64,000 bases of DNA, taken from positions 7,392,001 through 7,456,000 of the forward strand of contig NZ_NETK01000001.1 in NCBI RefSeq assembly GCF_002343915.1, in the 5' to 3' direction. Of this stretch, positions 8,308-17,030 are shown piece by piece. The notes below the pieces were generated by a model. It worked only from the letters and a program-made list of their open reading frames with translations, was not told the origin of the DNA and searched no databases. Every line of letters starts with the position of its first letter. Within the stretch, counting starts at the first letter, position 1. The stretch is from Nannocystis exedens (GTDB lineage Bacteria; Myxococcota_A; Polyangia; Nannocystales; Nannocystaceae). The position numbers were made by a program, and so were the translations under genes.

Positions 8308-9435
8308 TCAGAAGAAGTCTGGATCGTCCGGCGACATCGCCGGCATGATCTTCGGGTCAGGTTCCTCGACGGAGAAGCCGGGCTGCGGCTGCGGCTTCGA
8401 CGGCGGCCGCGGCGGCTGCGGCGTCGGCTGCGGCTGGACGCGCAGCGGGGGCGGCGGGGGCTTGGCGACGTGCCGCGGCGACGGGTCGACCAGCTCGGGC
8501 TCGGCCTCGCCGTCCTCCGTCTCGGGCTCGAGCGTCCGCGACGGCTGGGCCTGGGCCTGCTTCTCCTGCTCCTGCGCCTGCTCGGCCAGGGCCATGAAGC
8601 TCGCCAGCAGCGACGACTGCGAGACCGGCCGCCCGCGCGGCTCGGCCCGGTTCTCGACCGGCGCGGCGACGGCGTTGCGCAGCGGGGTGACCTCGGACGC
8701 GCCGCCGCCGAAGCCGCTGAGGCTGACGCGCGGCGCCGGCTCGGGCTCGGCGGCGTCGAGGTCGAGCATGGCGATGTTGGAGTTGCGCGGCACGAGGTCG
8801 GCGAGCTCGCGCAGCTGCGGGACCTGGGCCGACCACAGCTCCTCCCAGGCGATGCCGAGGAACGGCTTGGCGGTCTGGCCGCGCTGGTAGGCCTCGGCGA
8901 GGATCGCCAGCGCGTCGCCCAGCTTGGCCGGCATGTCGCGGGTGATCTGCAGCAGCGCCGAGGAGATCATGACGCCGCTCATCAAGTTGCCGAGCTGACC
9001 GACGTAGTACGACTGGACCGCGAGCTCGCCGAGAGGGCTACCGTCGTACTCGGTCAGCACGTGGATGATCGGGTGCGTCATGCGGACCCGCAGCGCGAGG
9101 TAGGCCGCGGGGTCGCGGAAGTCGAAGCCGGCCGGAGGGCCGATGAGCCGCTGCTGCTTCTGCGCCCGCAAGTAGCGGGCGACCTCGCGGCCGAGCGTGC
9201 CCTCGCCGTACGCGTGCAGGCGGTCGAGCGGCTCCGGCTGCGGCAGGTAGCGGCTGTCGTAGAGCGGACGGACCCCGTCCTGATCGAGGAGGCGCGCGAC
9301 GTCGAGGCCGAGGCTGCGGATGTCGAGACGGCCGAACAAGTCGCCGAGCTCGAGGTTGGCGTCGGCCCGCACCGCATCTTCCGCGACGCCGAGGAAGGCG
9401 CTCGCCAGCTTGAGCTTCTTGAAGGGGTCGAACAT
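8308..9435 (-). CDS. Coq4-like protein with disordered Pro/Gln-rich tail
   Basis: A 375-aa protein. Residues about 55-190 resemble the Coq4 ubiquinone-biosynthesis family: L-Y-D-S-R-Y-L-P, then R-M-T-H-P-I-I-H-V-L-T-E-Y-D-G-S-P-L-G-E. The zinc signature of Coq4 is H-D-x-x-H-x11-E; here His121, His125 and Glu137 keep that spacing, but the Asp is replaced by Pro122. A long Pro/Gln/Glu-rich, probably unstructured tail (about 235-375) is not part of the usual family. Myxobacteria generally use menaquinone, so a role other than ubiquinone assembly is likely. Family call is by motif only. Confidence 0.78.
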   Translation of the reverse strand: MFDPFKKLKLASAFLGVAEDAVRADANLELGDLFGRLDIRSLGLDVARLLDQDGVRPLYDSRYLPQPEPLDRLHAYGEGTLGREVARYLRAQKQQRLIGPPAGFDFRDPAAYLALRVRMTHPIIHVLTEYDGSPLGELAVQSYYVGQLGNLMSGVMISSALLQITRDMPAKLGDALAILAEAYQRGQTAKPFLGIAWEELWSAQVPQLRELADLVPRNSNIAMLDLDAAEPEPAPRVSLSGFGGGASEVTPLRNAVAAPVENRAEPRGRPVSQSSLLASFMALAEQAQEQEKQAQAQPSRTLEPETEDGEAEPELVDPSPRHVAKPPPPPLRVQPQPTPQPPRPPSKPQPQPGFSVEEPDPKIMPAMSPDDPDFF

Positions 9436-9647
9436 CCTGGGCGTGTCTCGAGGGAGGACGCGGCGCTCACGCGCCTGCTGTCATGGTACCCCACAAGCCG
9501 CGGCCGTGGGAACCGCCGAGGCCCGCCGCAAGGGGCAAGTCCGTCGAGAAATTCGCCGCGAGAGGCCGATTTCTCCGCGCAGGACGGCGTTTTGGCGGCC
9601 CGGACCCCACCCGCGGGGCTGCGGCGAGCCCGCAGCGCGGGCGGAGA

Positions 9648-10742
9648 TCAGGATGCGATCACGGGGAGCCCATGGGGGCGCCGGGTCCGCCGCGGGGACT
9701 CCGCCGGGGCCCGGCCGAGCTGCCCACACGCGGCCATGGTGTCGTCGCCCCGCGTGGCCCGGATCGAGGTGTTGAGCCGCAAACCCTGCAGATGGGCCTT
9801 GAACGCCGCGACCTGCTCCGGCTCGGGCCGGCGGAACTCGCTGCCCGGGTGGGGGTTCCACGGGATCAAGTTGAGCTTGCAGGGCAGCCCGCGGACCAGC
9901 TCGGCCAGCCGCTCGGCGTCGGCCAGGCTGTCGTTGACGCCGGCCAGCAGCACGTACTCGAGGGTGACGCGGGCCCGCCGGGCCAGCGGCAGCTCGCGCA
10001 GCGCCGCGAACAGCACGGCCAGCGGGTACTTGCGGTTGACCGGCATGATCGCGTCGCGGACCTCGTCGGTGGTCGCGTTGATGCTGACCGCGAGCTGCGC
10101 CGGGCTCTCGGCGACGAGCCGGCGGATCTGCGGCACCAGCCCCGAGGTCGAGACCGTGACCCGCCGGTGCGACAGGCCGAGCCCGTGGTCGTCGACCATG
10201 ACGGCGATCGCCGGCAGCACCTGGTCGAGGTTGTGCAGCGGCTCGCCCATGCCCATGAACACGACGTTGGAGATCCACACGTCGGGGAAGCGCCGGCGGG
10301 CGATCACCAGCTGGTCGACGATCTCGGCCGCGCTGAGGTTGCGCGCCAGGCCCATGGTCGCGGTCAGGCAGAACTGGCAGTTCATCGCGCAGCCGACCTG
10401 GCTCGACACGCACAGGGTGGCCCGCTCGGGTCCCGGGATCAGGACCGACTCGACGGCCGCGCCGTCGTCTGTCTGAAAGACCAGCTTGCTGGTGCCGTCG
10501 GCCGCCTGCTTGACCGCCTCGAGGCGCAGCACGTCGAGCCGCGCGACCGCGGCGAGGCCGTCGCGCGCGGCCCGGTCGAGCTCGGGCATCGTCGCGAAGT
10601 CGGACCGCAGCTTGCGGTAGAGCGCGGCCCACAGCGCGTCGGCCTGGCCCGGGCGCAAGCCCTGCGCGCCGGCCCACTCGAGCAGCTGCGGCCGGGGCAC
10701 GCCCTTCAGGAAGATCCGTCCGTGGTCGTCGCGCGGGAGCAC
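9648..10742 (-). CDS. rlmN: RlmN radical-SAM rRNA/tRNA A-methyltransferase
   Basis: 364 aa. RlmN makes 2-methyladenosine at 23S rRNA A2503 and tRNA A37 with a 4Fe-4S cluster and SAM. The cluster motif C-x3-C-x2-C is at C118/C122/C125 (G-C-A-M-N-C-Q-F-C). The methyl-carrying Cys is in T-M-A-A-C-G (C339), and M-G-M-G-E-P and W-N-P-H-P are conserved. The start is a GTG 28 bp downstream of the neighbouring hydrolase gene. About 20 basic residues beyond the usual end form a short extra tail. Confidence 0.95.
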   Translation of the reverse strand: MLPRDDHGRIFLKGVPRPQLLEWAGAQGLRPGQADALWAALYRKLRSDFATMPELDRAARDGLAAVARLDVLRLEAVKQAADGTSKLVFQTDDGAAVESVLIPGPERATLCVSSQVGCAMNCQFCLTATMGLARNLSAAEIVDQLVIARRRFPDVWISNVVFMGMGEPLHNLDQVLPAIAVMVDDHGLGLSHRRVTVSTSGLVPQIRRLVAESPAQLAVSINATTDEVRDAIMPVNRKYPLAVLFAALRELPLARRARVTLEYVLLAGVNDSLADAERLAELVRGLPCKLNLIPWNPHPGSEFRRPEPEQVAAFKAHLQGLRLNTSIRATRGDDTMAACGQLGRAPAESPRRTRRPHGLPVIAS

Positions 10743-10770
10743 CGGCTGGGGATAGCACAGCCGCGCCGGC

Positions 10771-11688
10771 TCAGGCGACCAGCTGGCCCTTGAGCCAGGT
10801 TGCGATCGCCCGCCACAGCGGCGCGCTGGCGGGGTCGGTGACGGCGGCCATGTGGCCGGGGGCGCCGAGGCCGGCGAGCTCGGGCAAGGCGCGGCCGTCC
10901 TCGTCGGTGGCGCCGGCGGGCCCGAGCCGCCAGGTGGTGCGGCGCGGGAGAGGCGACCACAGGCGCTCCGCCGTGCGCGGCGGGGCCAGGCGGTCGCCCT
11001 CGCTGGTGACCAGCAGGACCGGGAGTTCGACGCCGGCGAGGCCGGCCCGGTAGTCGTGGCCGTCGCGCGCCCGCCAGCCGTCCCCGGCGATGCAGCGGCG
11101 GAAGTCTTCGAAGTAGGTGTAGGCCTCGTCGGCGCTGCCGACGCCGAACCGGCGCGCCGGCAAGGAGCCGAGCACGCCGGTGGAGCAGGTGGCCAGACCC
11201 ATGAGCAGTCGCTTGAGCCGCCACACGAGCCGGCGATCGTCGGTGCCGGGCAGCCAGAAGTCGGCGCACAGGGCCACGTGCGCCGCCGGGGCGACTTCGC
11301 GCGCGGCGGCCGTGGTGCACCAGGCCGCGGTCGTGTGGCCGAACAGCGAGTGGCCGAGAGTGGCCAGCGGCAGGTCGGGCGCGAGGCGGCGGGCGAGGTC
11401 GAGGTAGACCGCCGTGTCCTCCACCAATTGATCGTAGGACCAGTCGCCGCCGTGCGCGGGGTCGGGGCCGCTGGCGCCGTGGCCCCGCAGATCGGGCAGC
11501 AACACCCGCAGGCCGGCGTCGCACAGGGTGCGGGCGAGGCAGGGGCGATCGCGGCGGAGGAGGGTGCGGCGGTCGACCATCATGGCGTGGCCGGCGACGA
11601 CGACGCCCCACGCCGCGCCCGCGGGTTCGAGGTCGAGGACCGAGAGACGCCAGCCGTCGGCCGCGCGGATGCGGTGCTCGGCGGTCAC
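10771..11688 (-). CDS. alpha/beta hydrolase
   Basis: A 305-aa alpha/beta-hydrolase-fold protein of the serine-aminopeptidase/lysophospholipase-like type. It has L-P-D-L-R-G-H-G (about 62-69) and a nucleophile elbow G-H-S-L-F-G-H near residue 112. An acidic residue in T-S-E-G-D-R and a late His (A-P-G-H-M-A-A) complete a plausible triad. The start is GTG. The 29 bp around that start are repeated exactly 59 bp upstream (see 11681-11768). Substrate unknown. It is followed by rlmN on the same strand. Confidence 0.85.
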   Translation of the reverse strand: MTAEHRIRAADGWRLSVLDLEPAGAAWGVVVAGHAMMVDRRTLLRRDRPCLARTLCDAGLRVLLPDLRGHGASGPDPAHGGDWSYDQLVEDTAVYLDLARRLAPDLPLATLGHSLFGHTTAAWCTTAAAREVAPAAHVALCADFWLPGTDDRRLVWRLKRLLMGLATCSTGVLGSLPARRFGVGSADEAYTYFEDFRRCIAGDGWRARDGHDYRAGLAGVELPVLLVTSEGDRLAPPRTAERLWSPLPRRTTWRLGPAGATDEDGRALPELAGLGAPGHMAAVTDPASAPLWRAIATWLKGQLVA

Positions 11689-11768
11689 GCGGCGGGCTCC
11701 GATCGACGGCGGAGGAGACGAACGGTACGCGGGCGAGGTGCGGTCACGCGGCGGGCTCCGATCGACGG
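11681..11768. repeat. 29-bp perfect direct repeat spanning a gene start
   Basis: The 29 bp at 11681-11709 recur exactly at 11740-11768. The first copy contains the GTG start codon of the downstream hydrolase (11688), so the 5' end of the gene appears to have been duplicated upstream. A related GTCACGCGGCGG block overlaps the stop of the neighbouring methyltransferase gene at 11903-11914. Confidence 0.85.
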
Positions 11769-11905
11769 AGGAGGAGCGACGTGTTCGCCGCGGGGACGAG
11801 GCGACGAGCTCGGCTGCGCTTCGGGACAGGGCCGCGGGGACAGGTTCGCCGGGTCGAGGCGTGCGAGGGGGCCGCGCTTCGGGACCGGGCTTCGGCGAGG
11901 GGCCG

Positions 11906-12700
11906 TCACGCGGCGGCGGCCCCGGCCCGGCGGGCCCAGAAGAGGACCAGCGAGCCGCGCCGCTCGCAGTCGAAGTCGACCAGGCCGTGCGCGCTCAACA
12001 TGCCGCGCAGCTGGTCGACCTCGAACACGTGGAACTGGCCCACGGTCGCCACCGCCGCCTCGAGGTGGCGCCGCAGGCCGCTCGTGTGGGCGAAGGTGCT
12101 GGCGACGAAGGCCCCGCCCGGGCGGACTACCCGCGCGACCTCGGCGACGGCGCTCGGCGGGTCGGGCCACACGTGGAAGGCCGCCCCCGCGTGGACGCCG
12201 GCGAGGCTGCCTGTCTTGAAGGGCAAATGGCCGACGTCGCCGCGGACCAGCCGCATCAGCCCGCGGTTGTCGGCGGCCGCGCGGGCCAGCATCGCCAGCG
12301 ACCAGTCGAGCCCGAACACCCGCGAGAATCGGCCCGACTCGGCCAGCTTGCGCCCGGTGAAGCCGGGGCCGCAGCTCAGGTCGACCACCGCGCCGCCCTC
12401 CGCCGAGGCCAGCGCCGCCAGCACCGCCTCGAACTCGGCCCGGTAGTCGGGCAGGCCGCTGCTCGCCACCGTGACGAAGAAGGGCCGCCACAGCCGCTCG
12501 TACACGCGGGCCAGCACCCGGCTGTGCATCAGCCGCGGGCCGAGGCCCTCGCCCGCGGCGGCGCCGAGGTCGGGCAAAAAGTCGAGGTAGCCGCGGTCGC
12601 CCGGGTAGCGCCGGTCGCACCCGCGGCAGGCCGCGCCGACGCCCTCGACGGCGAGCGGGCCGCGGCAGGCCGGGCAGCACAGTTCGGAAGGCAAGGACAT
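11906..12700 (-). CDS. SAM-dependent methyltransferase with N-terminal zinc ribbon
   Basis: 264 aa. An N-terminal ribbon with C-C-P-A-C...C-R-G-C (residues 8-28) precedes a class I Rossmann methyltransferase domain. The SAM-binding loop is V-V-D-L-S-C-G-P-G-F-T-G (about 103-114), followed by F-G-L-D-W-S and a V-V-R-P-G-G-A-F strand. The layout resembles RlmA-type rRNA methyltransferases and generic ubiE-like enzymes; the substrate cannot be assigned. Its ATG lies inside the first unit of the 14-bp array at 12693, which supplies the ATGTCC of its first codons. Confidence 0.85.
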   Translation of the reverse strand: MSLPSELCCPACRGPLAVEGVGAACRGCDRRYPGDRGYLDFLPDLGAAAGEGLGPRLMHSRVLARVYERLWRPFFVTVASSGLPDYRAEFEAVLAALASAEGGAVVDLSCGPGFTGRKLAESGRFSRVFGLDWSLAMLARAAADNRGLMRLVRGDVGHLPFKTGSLAGVHAGAAFHVWPDPPSAVAEVARVVRPGGAFVASTFAHTSGLRRHLEAAVATVGQFHVFEVDQLRGMLSAHGLVDFDCERRGSLVLFWARRAGAAAA

Positions 12701-12762
12701 GTCGTGAAGGCCAGGTTGTGAGAGACAGGCGCGAAAGGACAGGTACGAAAGGTCAGGGCGCC
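12693..12762. repeat. 14-bp-phased array, five exact units, bridging two genes
   Basis: Five 14-bp units start at 12693, 12707, 12721, 12735 and 12749. The array fills the whole gap between the methyltransferase start (12700) and the HMA gene stop (12753). The first unit provides one gene's start codon and the last provides the other gene's TGA. Confidence 0.9.
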
Positions 12763-13040
12763 GGCGGAGGCTCGGCCGGGCTCGCGGTGTAGCCGAGCTT
12801 GGTGATCGCCTCGGCGATCGCGGCGGCCGGGGCGCGCGCCGGGTCGTGGCGGACCTCGGCGGCGCCGGCGGCGTGGTCCGCCGAGCAGGCCTCGACGCCG
12901 TCGAGCTTGCGCACGGCGGCGCAGATGCCCTCCTCGCACGAGCGGCAGACCATGCCGCCGACGGCGAAGCGGGTGGTGCGGACCTCCGGCGGGGCGGCGC
13001 AGGCGGCGAAGGTGAGGACGAGAGCGGCGATCCGGCCCAT
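12753..13040 (-). CDS. heavy-metal-associated (HMA) domain lipoprotein
   Basis: 95 aa with a short signal sequence and probable lipobox (F-A-A-C at about 12-15), then one HMA ferredoxin-like domain. The metal site is G-M-V-C-R-S-C, a standard C-x2-C. Unlike cytoplasmic CopZ chaperones this one appears to be exported and lipidated, so a periplasmic copper or zinc binding role is inferred. Confidence 0.82.
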   Translation of the reverse strand: MGRIAALVLTFAACAAPPEVRTTRFAVGGMVCRSCEEGICAAVRKLDGVEACSADHAAGAAEVRHDPARAPAAAIAEAITKLGYTASPAEPPPAP

Positions 13041-13264
13041 GAGGGAGGCGAGTAAAGCGCAAATCCCGGGCCCGCGCGAGCCGGACGGCGGTTCGTCGCA
13101 GGCGACGAGCCGGAGGTCGGGGCCCCCGCGAACCGCCGAGCGAGCGCGGACCGCCCAGGGGCCGCGGTCGACGGCGCGACGTGAACGCCGTCAGCAGGGC
13201 CCGATCGCGAGCGAACCGCCGGCGCGGGTGCGGCGGCGGTTCGGCGAGAGGGGTCGGCGTCGGG

Positions 13265-14068
13265 TCAGTTGGGGGCGACCACCGTGAGGGTGATCGTCGT
13301 GCCGAACGGGACCTTGGCGCCCGCCGCAGGGTCTTGCTTGAGGACGTAGTTCTCGCCGTGCTCCTCGTGCTCGACGCGCTTGATGTCGCCGACGTCGAGG
13401 CCCGAGTCCTTGAGCACCGTCTTGGCCTTGTTGAGGTACTTGCCGGTGACGGCGGGGACCTCGATCAGCGGCAGGGCGGCGATCGTCAGCTCGACGCTGG
13501 TGCCGGGCTGGACCTTGACGCCGGCGGCGGGCTTCTGGCTCAGCACCGTGCCGGGGGTCTTGCTCGAGTCTTTCGGGACCTCGGTGAACTCGACGCCCAG
13601 GCCCGCGAGGGTGGACTTGGCCTCGGCGATCGGCTTGCCGACCAGGTTCGGGACCTTGGCCTCGCGGGCGCGGGCGACGATGACCCGGATCTCGCGGGTG
13701 CTGGTGAGCATCGTGCCGGCGGTGGGGTTCTGCTCGAGGATCTCGCCGGGGGTCTTGTCGGGCGCCTCGCGGTCGCCGTCCTGGATGATGATGATGCTCT
13801 GCGACACCGCGATCTTGCGGGCGTCCTTGATCGTCGTTCCGACGAACTCCGGCGCGGGAATCGCCGCCTCGGCCGGCGCCGTCGGCGGGGCCGGGGCCTG
13901 CGGGGACGGCTGGGTCGGCGCCGACGGCACCGGCGCCGGCGCCAGGGCCACCGGCGCGGGGACCTGGTGCTGCTGCTGCTGCATCCGCTGGATCTGCGGC
14001 CCCAGCAGCACCTGGACCAGGACGGCCGTAATCAGCGAGATCAAAAACATCTTGACGGTGTCGTTCAT
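13265..14068 (-). CDS. membrane-anchored protein with three PASTA domains
   Basis: 267 aa starting at the ATG at 14068; the long upstream extension of the frame overlaps preT's leader and lacks protein character. A single N-terminal membrane anchor (M-F-L-I-S-L-I-T-A-V-L-V) is followed by a Pro/Ala/Gln linker and three PASTA domains (about 85-145, 147-210, 211-267), each with V-P-x-V/L-x-G-K and a Q-x-P-x-A-G turn. PASTA domains bind peptidoglycan or muropeptides in Ser/Thr kinases and PBPs; here there is no kinase or transpeptidase domain. It is divergently transcribed from preT. Confidence 0.88.
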   Translation of the reverse strand: MNDTVKMFLISLITAVLVQVLLGPQIQRMQQQQHQVPAPVALAPAPVPSAPTQPSPQAPAPPTAPAEAAIPAPEFVGTTIKDARKIAVSQSIIIIQDGDREAPDKTPGEILEQNPTAGTMLTSTREIRVIVARAREAKVPNLVGKPIAEAKSTLAGLGVEFTEVPKDSSKTPGTVLSQKPAAGVKVQPGTSVELTIAALPLIEVPAVTGKYLNKAKTVLKDSGLDVGDIKRVEHEEHGENYVLKQDPAAGAKVPFGTTITLTVVAPN

Positions 14069-14312
14069 GGGCGTCCGCGCGGGCCGGGGGCTCGCGGGAA
14101 GCATACCCCGGCCGGCGGTCTGGCCGCAAAGACTTACCGGGACGGGCGGGCCGTGCAGCGCCACGAACTGCCCTTCGGTTTCGAGCCGCCGTGGACCCTG
14201 CGCAGGTCCCGAGGCTCGGGCCGCGGCGGCGGCGGGCGTTCGCTGCAGCAGACCGGTCCGCCCGCGAGAAAAGGCGCGCGGGCGTGCGGGCGGGTGTATG
14301 CTCGCAGGCCCG

Positions 14313-15635
14313 ATGGTCGATCCACGCACGCTCCCCGAGGACCGCTCCGAGGCCGGCTTCGGCGACTACAAGCCCGCGCTCGGCCCGGCGCAGGCGCTCG
14401 CCGAGGCCAACCGGTGCCTCTACTGCGCCGACGCGCCGTGCGTGCAGAAGTGCCCGACCGGCATCGATATCCCCGAGTTCATCCGCAAGATCTCCACCGG
14501 CAACCTCAAGGGGTCGGCGCGCACGATCCTCGACGCCAACATCTTCGGCATGAGCTGCGCCCGCGTGTGCCCGGTCGAGGTCCTGTGCGTCGGCGCCTGC
14601 GTGTACAACGAGATGGACGCGCCGCCGATCGCCATCGGCCGGCTGCAGCGCTACGCCACCGACGCGGCACTGGCCGGGGGCTGGCGCTACTTCGAGCCCG
14701 GGCCCGACACCGGCCGCTCGGTCGGCCTCGTCGGCGGCGGCCCCGCCTCGCTGGCCGCCGCGCACGAGCTGCGCCGGCGCGGCCACGCCTGCACGATCTA
14801 CGACGCCGGCAAGTGGCTCGGCGGGCTCAACACCACCGGCGTCGCGCCCTACAAGCTGCGCGCCGACGACGCTCTCGCCGAGGTCGCCTACGTGCTCGGC
14901 ATCGGCGGGATCGCCGTCGAGTCCGGCGTGCAGGTCGGCCGCGACGTCACCTGGGACGCGCTGCTGGCCCGCCACGACGCGCTGTTCATCGGCGTCGGGC
15001 TCGGGGCCGACCGCACGCTCGACATCCCCGGCAAGGAGCTGGCGGGCATCGACGGGGCGGTCGCGTTCATCGAGAAGTTCAAGCTCGGCCGCGTCGACCT
15101 CGCCGGCGTCGAGCGGGCGGTGGTGGTCGGCGGCGGCAACACGGCGGTCGACGCGGTGCGCGAGCTGGTCGGCCTCGGGGTGCCCGAGGTGACGATGCTG
15201 TACCGCGGCGACGAGGCGTCGATGAGCGGCTACGAACACGAGTGGAAGGCGGCCAAGGTCGAGGGCGTGCGGGCGCTGTGGCACACGCAACCGACGGCCT
15301 ACCTCGGCCGCGGAGGGCGGGTCGCGGGGCTGCGCTGCGTCAAGCTCGGGGCCGACAAGCGGCCGCTGCCGGGCGAGGTGTTCGAGGTGCCGGCCGAGCT
15401 GGTGCTGCTGGCGATCGGGCAGGCGCGGCTGGGCGAGCTGGTCGCGGGGCTCGACGGGGTGCAGCTCGAGGGCGGGCGCCTCGTGGTCGACGCCGACGGG
15501 GCGACCGGCAACCCGCGGGTGTTCGCCGGGGGCGACTGCGCCAACGGCGGCAAGGAGGTCGTCAACGCGGTCGCCGAGGGCAAGCGGGCGGCGCTGGCGA
15601 TCGATCGGGCGCTCACGACGGGCGCGAGCAAGTAA
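14313..15635 (+). CDS. preT: NAD-dependent dihydropyrimidine dehydrogenase subunit PreT
   Basis: 440 aa. PreT is the FAD/FeS electron-input subunit that, with PreA, reduces uracil and thymine. The N-terminal cluster-binding domain has C-L-Y-C-A-D-A-P-C-V-Q-K-C-P and a second Cys group (C-A-R-V-C-P...C). FAD- and NAD-binding glycine motifs follow (G-L-V-G-G-G-P-A-S near residue 145; V-V-V-G-G-G-N-T-A near 272), and G-G-D-C-A-N-G-G is near the end. The ATG at 14313 is used; an in-frame ATG at 14298 is an alternative. preA begins 14 bp after its stop. Confidence 0.93.
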   Translation: MVDPRTLPEDRSEAGFGDYKPALGPAQALAEANRCLYCADAPCVQKCPTGIDIPEFIRKISTGNLKGSARTILDANIFGMSCARVCPVEVLCVGACVYNEMDAPPIAIGRLQRYATDAALAGGWRYFEPGPDTGRSVGLVGGGPASLAAAHELRRRGHACTIYDAGKWLGGLNTTGVAPYKLRADDALAEVAYVLGIGGIAVESGVQVGRDVTWDALLARHDALFIGVGLGADRTLDIPGKELAGIDGAVAFIEKFKLGRVDLAGVERAVVVGGGNTAVDAVRELVGLGVPEVTMLYRGDEASMSGYEHEWKAAKVEGVRALWHTQPTAYLGRGGRVAGLRCVKLGADKRPLPGEVFEVPAELVLLAIGQARLGELVAGLDGVQLEGGRLVVDADGATGNPRVFAGGDCANGGKEVVNAVAEGKRAALAIDRALTTGASK

Positions 15636-15649
15636 AGGATCCACACCAC

Positions 15650-16942
15650 ATGGCCTTCGGGACATCTGTCGACCTGACCTCGAACACCGGCGGGATCGTC
15701 ACGCCCAACCCGTTCTGGCTCGCCTCGGCGCCGCCCGCCAACTCGGGCGCGCAGATCATGCGAGCGTTCGACGCCGGCTGGGGCGGGGCGGTGTGGAAGA
15801 CGCTCGGCACGCCGATCCAGAACGTGTCGTCGCGGTTCGGCGCGCTCCACTTCAAGGGCACCCGCGCGATCGGCTTCAACAACATCGAGCTCATCACCGA
15901 CCGCCCGCTCGAGGTCAACTTCCGCGAGATCGCCGAGGTCAAGAAGCGCTACCCCAAGCACGGCGTGATCGTGTCGCTGATGGTCGAGACGCGCGACGAG
16001 TGGCGCGACATCATCAAGCGGGCCATCGACGCCGGCGCCGACGGGCTCGAGCTCAACTTCGGCTGTCCGCACGGGATGTGCGAGCGCGGCATGGGCTCGG
16101 CGGTCGGCCAGGAGCCGGCGCTCAACGAGAAGATCACGAGCTGGGCGGTCGAGTTCTCGACCGTGCCGGTGCTGGTCAAGCTGACGCCCAACGTCGACGA
16201 GATCAACCCGCACGGGCTGGCCGCCAAGCGCGGCGGGGCCCACGGGGTCTCGCTGATCAACACGATCAAGAGCCTGATCGGCGTCGACATCGACCGCTTC
16301 GTGCCCGAGCCGCGCGTCGGCGGGCTGTCGACCAACGGCGGCTACTGCGGCGCCGCGGTCAAGCCGATCGCCATGCACATGATCGGCTGCCTCGCCCGCG
16401 ACCCCGACTTCGGCCTGCCGATCAGCGGCATCGGCGGGGTCGCCAACTGGCGCGACGCGGTCGAGTTCATCCTGCTCGGCTGCTCGTCGGTCCAGGTCTG
16501 CACCGAGGTCATGCTCCGCGGCTACCGCGTCGTCGGCGACATGATCGAGGGCCTCACCGAGTACATGCGCTCGCACGGCTTCTCCACGATCGAGGAGATG
16601 CGCGGCAAGGCGGTGCCGCAGTTCTCCGAGTGGGGCGAGCTCGACCTCAACTACGAGACGGTCGCCAAGATCGACCCCGGCAAGTGCATCGGCTGCCACG
16701 CCTGCGTGGTCGCCTGCCACGACGGCGCCCACCAGTGCATCCACCCGGCGCCGAAGGAGGCCGGCACCCGCGTGCCGGTGGTCGACGAGTCGGAGTGCGT
16801 CGGCTGCAACCTGTGCCAGATCGTCTGCCCGGTGCCCGACTGCATCACCATGGCCGCGGTCGACAACGGCTTTCCGCCGGCGACCTGGAACGAGTTCGTG
16901 TCCGAGGGCAAGCCGCTGCGGCCGAAGAAGGGCGCGCACTGA
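15650..16942 (+). CDS. preA: NAD-dependent dihydropyrimidine dehydrogenase subunit PreA
   Basis: 430 aa. This is the FMN-binding catalytic subunit for the first step of reductive pyrimidine catabolism. A dihydroorotate-dehydrogenase-like barrel carries N-F-G-C-P-H-G (about 139-145) and I-S-G-I-G-G-V. Two 4Fe-4S motifs are at the C-terminus: C-I-G-C-H-A-C-V-V-A-C and C-V-G-C-N-L-C-Q-I-V-C-P. It follows preT with a 14-bp gap. Dihydropyrimidinase and beta-ureidopropionase genes 21 kb away would complete the pathway. Confidence 0.95.
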   Translation: MAFGTSVDLTSNTGGIVTPNPFWLASAPPANSGAQIMRAFDAGWGGAVWKTLGTPIQNVSSRFGALHFKGTRAIGFNNIELITDRPLEVNFREIAEVKKRYPKHGVIVSLMVETRDEWRDIIKRAIDAGADGLELNFGCPHGMCERGMGSAVGQEPALNEKITSWAVEFSTVPVLVKLTPNVDEINPHGLAAKRGGAHGVSLINTIKSLIGVDIDRFVPEPRVGGLSTNGGYCGAAVKPIAMHMIGCLARDPDFGLPISGIGGVANWRDAVEFILLGCSSVQVCTEVMLRGYRVVGDMIEGLTEYMRSHGFSTIEEMRGKAVPQFSEWGELDLNYETVAKIDPGKCIGCHACVVACHDGAHQCIHPAPKEAGTRVPVVDESECVGCNLCQIVCPVPDCITMAAVDNGFPPATWNEFVSEGKPLRPKKGAH

Positions 16943-16954
16943 GGTTGTAGAAGA

Positions 16955-17025
16955 GAGGACATGTCTCGGGTGACATGTCCGACACGACAGGGTCCGAAGG
17001 GCATGCCTGAGAGGACATGCCCCTC
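16955..17025. repeat. 14-bp-phased array between convergent genes
   Basis: Units start at 16955, 16969, 16983 (15 bp), 16998 and 17012. Cores are GGACATGTC, TGACATGTC, CGACAGGGTC, GGCATGCC and GGACATGCC. The array fills the gap between preA (plus) and the PhoD-like gene (minus), the place where a shared terminator would be expected. Confidence 0.85.
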
Positions 17026-17030
17026 GGCGC

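Noticed and set aside
13181..14297. Long open frame continuous with preT and preA (1253 aa)
   Set aside because: High-GC sequence keeps the frame open; protein character begins only at the preT or preA start, and the upstream part is antisense to the PASTA gene.
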